DNA of 7,450 nucleotides from contig JAICWX010000385.1 of the NCBI GenBank assembly GCA_025934635.1, positions 1 to 7,450 on the forward strand, given 5' to 3'. The notes beneath the pieces were generated by a model. That model worked only from the letters and a program-made list of their open reading frames with translations, did no database searches and was not told the DNA's origin. Both the position numbers and the translations under genes were made by a program. The DNA comes from Streptosporangiaceae bacterium. GTDB lineage: Bacteria > Actinomycetota > Actinomycetes > Streptosporangiales > Streptosporangiaceae. Below, piece after piece: positions 1 to 5,297 of the stretch. How positions within the stretch are numbered: the first letter of the stretch is position 1; each line of letters opens with the position of its first letter.

Positions 1-251
1 CCCGCACTCGGCCGAATCGTGCCCGTACCACAACGCGGCAGCAACCCCGGCCCCGGGAACCCGCACTGAGCCGCAATTTCGCGCCCGCGCGGCGCCCGGC
101 CCGGGGATATGTGGCTAAGCGGCATTGCGCTACCGCGGCATTGATGGAGCATCGATGCCGTTACCGGAAGCCGCGACGGGTGGCGAGCCGGAAGCCAGCG
201 TGGCCGACGGGTCTCCTGTGATCTAGGGGGCTGGCTCGGCGGCCGCCCCGG
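1..251. other. Non-coding left edge with short repeats
   Basis: I find no convincing gene here. The stretch lies downstream of the minus-strand hydrolase, whose stop is at 254-252. It holds an imperfect direct repeat (1-25 and 60-87, both beginning CCCGCACT and ending GCCCG), a 9-bp direct repeat GCGGCATTG (119-127 and 135-143) and a hairpin at 136-160. Translating the minus strand past the hydrolase stop gives proline/arginine-rich sequence that does not resemble the missing end of an alpha/beta hydrolase. It could be degraded former coding sequence or a plain intergenic region running to a gene left of the window. Confidence 0.5.
136..160. repeat. Inverted repeat, 11-bp arms, 3-base loop
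   Basis: The arms CGGCATTGATG (136-146) and CATCGATGCCG (150-160) are complementary at 10 of 11 positions around the loop GAG. The odd pair is a U-G wobble in a plus-strand transcript but an A-C mismatch in a minus-strand transcript, so folding is better on the plus strand. The left arm overlaps the second copy of the GCGGCATTG direct repeat, so the element contains three related half-sites. No U-tract follows on either strand. It may be a weak terminator or an operator; neither role can be shown here. Confidence 0.35.
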
Positions 252-920
252 TCAGGGCGCCGTGTGCGCGAGCCGCTCGCGCCAGCGCGGGCCGTGGTCG
301 GCGAACGCGATGTTGGTCGTCGCGCACTTGACGTCGGTGGTCCGGGCGACCTCGGCCTCGGCGTGAGCACGAGCGGAGGTTTCGTCGAACGCGCCCGCCC
401 CGGCCAGCGTCCTGGCCTGCCGCACGAGGTGGTCGACCACGGCTCGCTCGTCTGACCAGTCTGGCTCCGAGGTTTTCATGATCACCTCCATGAGCGCCGG
501 GTCGTGCCCGGGCAGGTCCCCGTCGACCGGGCCGGGCGTGTTCGGCCGGCTGGCGACGAGCGTGAGCGTCGCGACCCGCCCGGGATGGTCGAGGGCGAGC
601 AGCTGCGCGATCCAGCCGCCGGCCGACATTCCTACCACGTGGGCGCGTCCGGTCGCGGTCGCGTCGAGCACGCCGACCGCGTCGTCGACGAGGTCGGCGA
701 GCGAGTAGCCGGGCTTGCCCGGCGGGTACGACTCGGAGCGGCCGGTGTCACGAACGTCGTACCGGATCACCCGCCGCCCGCCGGCCACGAGCCGCGCGCA
801 CAGCTCGCCGGGCCAGCTCAGCATCGACGACCCGACGAGCAGCACCGCCGGGTCGTCCGCGCCGCCCCGCACCTCCACGCAGCTCGCCGCTCCGTTGATC
901 GTGAACATGCGCTCACTCAC
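252..920 (-). CDS. Alpha/beta hydrolase, C-terminally truncated (RdmC-like)
   Basis: This 222-residue protein resembles the actinobacterial alpha/beta hydrolases often annotated as RdmC/aclacinomycin-methylesterase-like. Visible family features are a VLLVGSS strand and turn (residues 27-32), an RYDVRDTGRS segment (53-62) and the nucleophile elbow G97-M-S99-A-G101, with Ser99 as predicted nucleophile. It stops after RERLAHTAP, where relatives continue into the strand bearing the acid residue and the C-terminal histidine (full length usually about 260-300 residues). Catalytic Asp and His are therefore absent, and no downstream frame restores them, so the gene is probably inactive or a remnant. 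The start is GTG at 920; an in-frame TGA lies immediately upstream and ATG at 908 is the alternative. The Shine-Dalgarno-like GAGGAG (950-945) is about 24 bases before GTG, unusually far. It lies in the same orientation as the crotonases, 147 bp away, and its substrate is unknown. Confidence 0.7.
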   Translation of the reverse strand: MSERMFTINGAASCVEVRGGADDPAVLLVGSSMLSWPGELCARLVAGGRRVIRYDVRDTGRSESYPPGKPGYSLADLVDDAVGVLDATATGRAHVVGMSAGGWIAQLLALDHPGRVATLTLVASRPNTPGPVDGDLPGHDPALMEVIMKTSEPDWSDERAVVDHLVRQARTLAGAGAFDETSARAHAEAEVARTTDVKCATTNIAFADHGPRWRERLAHTAP

Positions 921-935
921 TCACTCACTCGCTCG
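912..935. repeat. Tetranucleotide tandem repeat over the hydrolase start
   Basis: Read on the plus strand the tract is four CTCA units followed by two CTCG units. On the coding (minus) strand it is CGAG twice, then TGAG four times. It contains the GTG start codon (920-918) and the in-frame TGA before it (923-921), and it separates the purine-rich GAGGAGAGG (950-942) from both candidate starts. Gain or loss of a unit would change leader spacing, and would change the frame between GTG 920 and ATG 908. The tract is short, so active slippage is only a possibility. Confidence 0.75.
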
Positions 936-1040
936 CACGCGCCTCTCCTCACCGGGTACGCCATGCAGGGACGTCCTCACAAGCTAGACCGAGCGGGCCG
1001 CCCGAAGTCATCGGCGGACGCCTGCGGCTGGTGACACGAT

Positions 1041-1067
1041 CCTGGCCGGTCACCCGGGCCGGGCAGG
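1041..1067 (-). terminator. Candidate hairpin after the crotonase pair
   Basis: The arms CCTGGCCGG (1041-1049) and CCGGGCAGG (1059-1067) pair at 8 of 9 positions around a 9-base loop. The hairpin begins directly after the TAG stop (1070-1068) of the minus-strand crotonase, which suits a transcript end. There is no U-tract after it (the minus strand reads on as ATCGTGTCACC). In so GC-rich a sequence, chance stems are frequent, so this is a weak call. Confidence 0.3.
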
Positions 1068-1877
1068 CTAGCTGCCGCGGAAGACGGGCGCGCGGCGCTC
1101 GATGACGGCGGCCAGGCCCTCCAGCGCGTCGGCGGAACCGGACAGCTCGGCCACCGTGCGAGCCTCCTCGGGCAGCTGGGCCTCGACCCGGGCGCCGAGG
1201 CCCGACCACACCAGCCGCTTGGCCGCGCCGAGCGCCCGGGTCGCGCCGCCGGCCAGCGACCGGGCCAGGGCCAGCGACTGCGCCGCCAGCTCATCGTCGG
1301 GTACCACCCGGGTGATCAGGCCGATCTCGAGTGCCTCGGCCGCGGTGAGCACCGGGTTGGTCAAGATGATGTCCAGCGCCTTGCGCAGCCCGACCAGCAG
1401 CGGCAGGGTCACCGAGACGCCCGCGTCCGGCGCCATCCCGACCCGGGTCGCCCCGGCCAGGAACCGGGCCGACTCCCCCGCCACCACCAGGTCACTCGCG
1501 CAGACCAGGCCGAACCCGCCGCCGCCGGCCGCGTACCCGTGCACCGACGCGACCACCGGCACCGGCAGCGACAGCAGCCCCTGCACGCAGGACTGCAGCC
1601 AGGCGGTGGCCTGGCGCAGGTAGTCGGGCAGGTCGGCGCCCTTGCTGGCGAACGTCTTCACGTCACCGCCGGCGCAGAAGTTCGGGCCCTGCCCGGACAG
1701 CAGCAGGACCCGCAGCCGGGGCTCGCCGTGCGCGACCAGGATGGCGTCGTACAGCGCCCGCAGGAACGCGACGTTCATGCCGTTGGACGCCTCCGGCCGG
1801 TTCAGCCGCAGGTGCCCGGTGCCGTCCGCGTCCAGGCCGAGCAGGACCAGGCCGTCGCCGATCAGCTGCTCCGTCAT
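1068..1877 (-). CDS. Crotonase-fold enoyl-CoA isomerase/hydratase, PaaG-like active site
   Basis: This 269-residue protein belongs to the enoyl-CoA hydratase/isomerase family at typical length. The LRLNRPEA strand is at 23-30. The oxyanion-hole segments are FCAGGD (67-72) and HGYAAGGGGFG (113-123). Both glutamates used by classical hydratases are missing: Phe122 replaces the first and Ala143 or its neighbour the second. The MAPDAG motif places Asp151 where PaaG-type isomerases carry their catalytic aspartate. I therefore favour double-bond isomerisation of an enoyl-CoA over hydration (inference from family knowledge). The start is ATG at 1877, overlapping the TGA of the upstream crotonase as ATGA, with GGGAGGA about 7 bases ahead. 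The open frame extends further upstream to 2126, but that part is arginine/glycine-rich and antiparallel-looking, so this internal ATG is the real start. Expression is probably translationally coupled to the upstream gene. Substrate unknown. Confidence 0.9.
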   Translation of the reverse strand: MTEQLIGDGLVLLGLDADGTGHLRLNRPEASNGMNVAFLRALYDAILVAHGEPRLRVLLLSGQGPNFCAGGDVKTFASKGADLPDYLRQATAWLQSCVQGLLSLPVPVVASVHGYAAGGGGFGLVCASDLVVAGESARFLAGATRVGMAPDAGVSVTLPLLVGLRKALDIILTNPVLTAAEALEIGLITRVVPDDELAAQSLALARSLAGGATRALGAAKRLVWSGLGARVEAQLPEEARTVAELSGSADALEGLAAVIERRAPVFRGS

Positions 1878-2665
1878 AAGGATTCCTCCCGGTCCCGGCC
1901 GGCGAACCGGCTGATGCCCATGGCGGCGCCCGCGCCGCCCAGGTGCTCGATGATGGCCTCGGTCTCCAGCGCGAGCCCGTCCCGCAGCGGCAGTCGCAGC
2001 CCGTCCCGCACCAGCCGCTTGGCCCGGGCCAGCGCGGCCGGGTCCTTGCCCGCCAGGTTCGCGGCCAGGCCGGCGACGGCCGGCTCGAACTCCGCGGCCG
2101 GCACGGCCCGGTAGACCAGGCCCCACTGCTGCGCCTGGGTCCCGGTGAGCCGGTCTCCGGACAGGATCAGGCCCAGCGCGCGCTGCGGTCCGGCGATGCG
2201 CGGCAGCCGCTGCGAGCCGCCGCCGCCGGGGATCATGGCGAAGTTCAGGTGGTTGTCGGCCAGCACGGCGTCGTCCCGGGCGATGGCGATGTCGCAGGCC
2301 TGGATGAGCTCGAAGCCGCCGGCCATGGCGTAGCCCTCGACGGCGGCGATGACCGGCACCGGCAGCTCGCCGATCAGCTCGCAGGCGGCGCCGAACGCCT
2401 CGAACAGCGGGCGCAGCGCGGCCGCTCCCCCGGCCCGCAGCCGGGACACCTCGCCGAAGTCGCCGCCCGCGCAGAACTGGCCGCCCGCACCGCGGATAAC
2501 GATCACCCGCGCCCGCGCGGCGGCCTCGCGCAGCGCGCCGGCCAGCGCGACGGCCACCGCGACGGTGATGGCGTTGCGGGCCTGCGGCCGGTTCAGCACG
2601 ATGTGTGCCACGCTGTCCTCGATCGTGGTCAGGACGGACGGCGCCGGTTCCGGGACGGTGCTCAA
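1874..2665 (-). CDS. Enoyl-CoA hydratase family protein (crotonase)
   Basis: This 263-residue crotonase has HIVLNRPQARN (21-31) and the oxyanion-hole motifs FCAGGD (64-69) and GYAMAGGFEL (111-120). Glu119 matches the first catalytic glutamate of rat mitochondrial hydratase. The second hydratase glutamate is replaced: DNHLNF (137-142) puts His139 there, before the family motif IPGGGGSQRLPR (145-156). Hydration of a 2-enoyl-CoA is plausible with one glutamate, but isomerase or lyase chemistry is possible. The start is TTG at 2665. An in-frame TAA lies nine codons upstream, no ATG or GTG lies between them, and GGAG sits 8 bases before the TTG. It is the first gene of a minus-strand pair whose 3' end overlaps the next crotonase by four bases, and it diverges from the SDR gene 62 bp away. 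Confidence 0.9.
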   Translation of the reverse strand: MSTVPEPAPSVLTTIEDSVAHIVLNRPQARNAITVAVAVALAGALREAAARARVIVIRGAGGQFCAGGDFGEVSRLRAGGAAALRPLFEAFGAACELIGELPVPVIAAVEGYAMAGGFELIQACDIAIARDDAVLADNHLNFAMIPGGGGSQRLPRIAGPQRALGLILSGDRLTGTQAQQWGLVYRAVPAAEFEPAVAGLAANLAGKDPAALARAKRLVRDGLRLPLRDGLALETEAIIEHLGGAGAAMGISRFAGRDREESL

Positions 2666-2727
2666 TCGGGATGCTCCAGGTCCAGGTTTTTAAGACATAT
2701 TAGACTACTGCGCGAGGAGCTGATCGG
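2666..2727. promoter_or_regulatory. AT-rich divergent promoter region
   Basis: This 62-bp spacer separates the 5' ends of the crotonase pair (minus) and the SDR gene (plus), so promoters for both must lie here or within the coding ends. It contains an AT-rich core at about 2687-2707 that stands out from the surroundings. TANNNT-type -10 candidates are TAATAT (2702-2697, minus strand; about 31 bases before the TTG) and TAGACT (2701-2706, plus strand). No convincing -35 hexamer is at standard spacing for either. The core contains an imperfect direct repeat, TAAGAC then TTAGAC, ten bases apart, that could be a regulator site. The SDR ribosome binding site GAGGAG is at 2714-2719. Confidence 0.45.
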
Positions 2728-3525
2728 ATGGACCTGGGACACCGGGACGCGCGGGTCATCGTCACCGGCGGCGGCGCCAACATCGGCCGCGGCATCGCGC
2801 TGGGTTTCGCCGCCGAGGGCGCGCGGGTGCTCGTCGCCGACATCGACGGCCCGCAGGCCGAGGCGGTCGCGGACGAGGCCCGGCGGGCGGGCGCGGCGGA
2901 CGCCCGGGCGGCGGCGGCCGACCTGACCGGGCCGGACGCGGCGGCCGCGGTGGCCGGCCAGTCGGTCAGCGCCTGGGGCGGCGTCGACGTGCTGGTGAAC
3001 AACGCCGGCTGGAGCCAGCCCGGGTTCTTTACCGACCAGACCGACCGCGGCCTGTGGCAGCGCACCATCGAGGTGAACCTGTTCACCGCCATCGCCTGCA
3101 CCCAGGCCGTGCTCGGGCCGATGCGGGCGGGCGGCGGCGGCGCGGTGGTGTTCATCTCCAGCGACTCGGCCTTCGGCGCGATCCGGCAGGGCATCTACGG
3201 CAGTACCAAGGCCGGGCTGATCTCGCTGGCCCGCACGGTGGCCCGGGAGAACGGCCGGCACGGCATCCGGTCCAACGTGGTCGCGCCCGGGCTGGTCCTG
3301 CCGGACGAGGACGCGCCGCCCGGGCCGCACAGCGTGTGGGCGGGCGGCCGGGACGCGATCTTCACCGCCGAGCAGGCCGACTACGTGCTCAGGCAGCAGC
3401 CGCTGCGCCGGATGACCACGTCGGCCGACATCGCCAGCGCGGTGCTGTGGATCTCCTCGCCGCTGGCCGCCCGCCAGGTCACCGGCCAGGTCATCGCCGT
3501 CGGCGGCGGCTCCGCCATGCCCTAG
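2728..3525 (+). CDS. SDR-family NAD-dependent oxidoreductase
   Basis: This 265-residue classical short-chain dehydrogenase/reductase is a cytosolic Rossmann-fold enzyme. It has the cofactor-binding turn TGGGANIG (13-20; Asn replaces the usual middle glycine) and ADID (37-40), whose acidic residue after the second strand suggests NAD(H) over NADP(H). NNAG is at 91-94. The catalytic set is Asn117 (VNLF), Ser144, Tyr157 and Lys161 (YGSTK), and a C-terminal VTGQVIAVGGG segment is at 251-261. The start is ATG at 2728 with GAGGAG eight bases upstream. It is the only plus-strand gene in the locus: divergent from the crotonases and convergent with the ligase, 15 bp between stop codons. Context suggests a 3-hydroxyacyl-CoA or related alcohol dehydrogenase step feeding the thiolase, replacing a classical FadB/PaaH-type dehydrogenase. 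That role is inferred; SDR substrates cannot be read from these motifs. Confidence 0.92.
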   Translation: MDLGHRDARVIVTGGGANIGRGIALGFAAEGARVLVADIDGPQAEAVADEARRAGAADARAAAADLTGPDAAAAVAGQSVSAWGGVDVLVNNAGWSQPGFFTDQTDRGLWQRTIEVNLFTAIACTQAVLGPMRAGGGGAVVFISSDSAFGAIRQGIYGSTKAGLISLARTVARENGRHGIRSNVVAPGLVLPDEDAPPGPHSVWAGGRDAIFTAEQADYVLRQQPLRRMTTSADIASAVLWISSPLAARQVTGQVIAVGGGSAMP

Positions 3526-3539
3526 GACAGTGTCCTAGG
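3521..3539. terminator. Perfect palindrome between convergent genes, candidate bidirectional terminator
   Basis: The sequence CCTAGGACA-G-TGTCCTAGG is a perfect 9-bp inverted repeat around one central base. It contains the TAG stop of the SDR gene (3523-3525) and ends one base before the ligase stop (TAG, 3543-3541 on the minus strand). As RNA it would fold with about 7 paired bases and a 5-base loop in either direction, so it could terminate both converging transcripts. There is no U-tract, so a protein-binding operator is an alternative. A third copy of CTAGGAC (3541-3547) follows at once, making three CTAG tetramers in about 25 bases. Confidence 0.5.
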
Positions 3540-3540
3540 A

Positions 3541-5259
3541 CTAGGACTGAGCCGCGATGCGCTCGGCGGCGCGCTGGGTGAGGCGGAACTTCTGCACCTT
3601 GCCAGTGGGCGTGGTGGGCAGGTCGGCCGGGTCCAGGAACAGCACGTGCTTGGGCACCTTGAACCGGGCCAGCTTGTCCTTGCACAAGGCGATGAGCTCG
3701 TCCGCGTCCACCGCCACGCCGGGCTCGGGGACGATCCAGGCGCAGCCCACGTCGCCCCAGCGCTCGTCGGCCACCCCGACCACGAAGGCCTGGCTGACCC
3801 CGGGGTGCCGGGTCAGCAGGTCCTCGACCTCCTTCGGCATCACCAGCTCGCCGCCGCTCTTGTACAGCTCCTTGCTGCGCCCGGTGACCCGCAGGTACCC
3901 GTCGGGCTGGACCACGCCGAGGTCGCCGGAGTACACCCAGCCGCCGCGCAGCGCCTGCGCCGTCTCGGCCGGGGAGTCCCAGTAGCCCAGCATGTGCGTC
4001 GGGCCGGCCGAGGTGAGCTCGCCCTCGGCCCCGGCCGCCAGGTCCTCGCCGGTCAGCGGGTCTGTCGTCTTGTACACGCACAGGTCGCCGGTGCCGGGGA
4101 CGCCCGCCGACCCGGCCAGCTTGGGCCGGCCCACGGTGGCCGCGTGGAACGCCAGCGGGTCCTCGGGCAGGGTAAGCGTCATCGCGCCGCCGCATTCGGT
4201 CATGCCGTACCCGGTGGTGATCTCGCCGATGCCCAGCTCCGAGCGGACCTTCTGCCAGACCCAGACCGGGGCGGGAGCGGCCCCGGACAAGATCGCCGTC
4301 AGCGAGGACAGGTCGCACCCGGCCCGGCCGGGGTGCTCGAGCAGCGCCACCGTCATGGTCGGCACGGCCAGGATCTCGGTGGCCCGGTGCCGCTCGATGG
4401 CGGCGAAGTAGTCGGCGGGCGAGAAGGCGGTCCGCGGGATGACGGCGCCGCCGACGAACATCACCGACAGCAGGCCCTCCACGTAGCCGAACATGTGGTA
4501 GCAGGGCAGCGAGAACAGGATACGGCGGCCGTCCTGGTAGGCCCGGGTCAGGGCCGAGCCGTAGCTGGTCCGCAGCACCGCGTCGTGGGTGACGACCACG
4601 CCCTTGGGCAGCCCGGTGGTGCCCGAGGTGTACAGGATGTCGCCCGGGCTGTCCGGGGTGACCGCGGCCGATTTGGACAGGCACGCGTCGGCCAGGCCCG
4701 GATGCTGGCCGCCGAGCGCCGCCAGGCCGGCCACGTCGAGGACGCCGTCCCGGCCGCCGGTCCCGGCCGTGTCGAGCAGCACGACCTGGCGCAGGTCAGG
4801 GAGCTCCGCCGTCGGGCCGCCGGCCCAGCCGGGGGCGATCGCGTCCAGCATGGCCGGGTAGCCGAGCCCGCCGAAGCCGGTCATGGCGACCAGGACGCCG
4901 CACCGCGACTGGCGCAGCACGTAGCCGAGCTCGTCCTGCCGGTACAGGTAGTTGAACGGGATCGCGACCGCCCCGGCCCGGGCGATGGCGAACTTGACCG
5001 GCACGAACTCCAGGTAGTTGGCCATCAGCAGGCCGACCCGGTCCCCCGGCCGGACGCCGAGCGCGGCCAGCCCGTCGGCCAGCCGGGTGGCCCAGGCGTC
5101 GATCTCGGCGTAGCTGGCCGTCCGCTCATCGGTGATCACGAACGGCCGGTCCCCGTAGCTTTGTACCGAACGGGTGAGGAATCCGCTCAGCGTTACCGGT
5201 TCCCACACCGGGAACCGGGCGTCCAGCGCCGCCCGCCGCGCCTCGATATCGTCGTTCAC
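3541..5259 (-). CDS. AMP-forming acyl-CoA synthetase/ligase
   Basis: This complete 572-residue ANL-superfamily enzyme makes an acyl-CoA from a carboxylic acid, ATP and CoA through an acyl-adenylate. Motifs in order are the phosphate-binding loop YTSGTTGLPKG (210-220), YHMFGY (255-259 region), SGAAPAP (325-331), the adenine-site motif YGMTE (351-355), YSGDLG (443-448), the hinge and CoA-side segment GRSKELYKSGGE (460-471), and the C-terminal PTGK with catalytic Lys554. All key residues are present, so it should be active. Substrate class (medium-chain, aromatic or alicyclic acid) is not visible. The start is GTG at 5259. No good ribosome binding site precedes it, but TAAACT at 5273-5268 ends eight bases before it, so a leaderless transcript is possible. 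It lies 34 bp after the thiolase stop, same strand, and converges on the SDR gene. A second ligase begins this gene run, so two related acids or intermediates may be activated. Confidence 0.93.
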   Translation of the reverse strand: MNDDIEARRAALDARFPVWEPVTLSGFLTRSVQSYGDRPFVITDERTASYAEIDAWATRLADGLAALGVRPGDRVGLLMANYLEFVPVKFAIARAGAVAIPFNYLYRQDELGYVLRQSRCGVLVAMTGFGGLGYPAMLDAIAPGWAGGPTAELPDLRQVVLLDTAGTGGRDGVLDVAGLAALGGQHPGLADACLSKSAAVTPDSPGDILYTSGTTGLPKGVVVTHDAVLRTSYGSALTRAYQDGRRILFSLPCYHMFGYVEGLLSVMFVGGAVIPRTAFSPADYFAAIERHRATEILAVPTMTVALLEHPGRAGCDLSSLTAILSGAAPAPVWVWQKVRSELGIGEITTGYGMTECGGAMTLTLPEDPLAFHAATVGRPKLAGSAGVPGTGDLCVYKTTDPLTGEDLAAGAEGELTSAGPTHMLGYWDSPAETAQALRGGWVYSGDLGVVQPDGYLRVTGRSKELYKSGGELVMPKEVEDLLTRHPGVSQAFVVGVADERWGDVGCAWIVPEPGVAVDADELIALCKDKLARFKVPKHVLFLDPADLPTTPTGKVQKFRLTQRAAERIAAQS

Positions 5260-5267
5260 AGCTTCAG

Positions 5268-5297
5268 AGTTTAATCCTGATTCGATTCGCTGGTCAG
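5268..5297 (-). promoter_or_regulatory. Candidate promoter for the complete acyl-CoA ligase
   Basis: In the AT-rich 34-bp gap between thiolase and ligase, the minus strand has CTGACC (5297-5292, four of six matches to TTGACA, overlapping the thiolase TGA) and TAAACT (5273-5268, fitting TANNNT), separated by 18 bases. The -10-like hexamer ends eight bases before the ligase GTG. That is the spacing expected if transcription starts at or next to the start codon, as in the leaderless mRNAs common in actinobacteria. It fits the lack of a ribosome binding site. This is a pattern match only; the ligase may also be co-transcribed with the thiolase. Confidence 0.3.

Noticed and set aside
161..370. Small minus-strand frame that might restore the hydrolase C-terminus after a frameshift
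   Set aside because: Its translation is Arg/Ser/Pro-rich and lacks the family's HG-x-x-D and GH segments, so it does not represent the missing part.
968..975. Short palindrome GGACGTCC upstream of the hydrolase
   Set aside because: An 8-bp palindrome is expected by chance in DNA this GC-rich, and nothing around it supports an operator.
1878..2126. N-terminal extension of the downstream crotonase by 83 residues
   Set aside because: The extension is Gly/Arg/Ala-rich, lies in another frame of the upstream crotonase, and the ATG at 1877 has a strong ribosome binding site and matches family length.
1943..2926. Open frame of 327 codons on the plus strand crossing the crotonase start and into the SDR
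   Set aside because: It is antisense to a clear crotonase and out of frame with the SDR, and spans the divergent promoter gap; its composition is that of a shadow frame.
2662..3330. Minus-strand open frame antisense to the SDR
   Set aside because: Shadow of the SDR gene, which has a complete catalytic tetrad and a proper ribosome binding site.
3491..4684. Open frame of 397 codons on the minus strand inside the ligase
   Set aside because: Alternative frame of the ligase, Arg/Pro/Gly-rich, without motifs.
3646..5274. Open frame of 542 codons on the plus strand opposite the acyl-CoA ligase
   Set aside because: It is antisense to a gene with every ANL motif intact, has a low-complexity Arg/Gly/His/Gln-rich composition typical of GC-rich shadow frames, and shows no recognisable domain.
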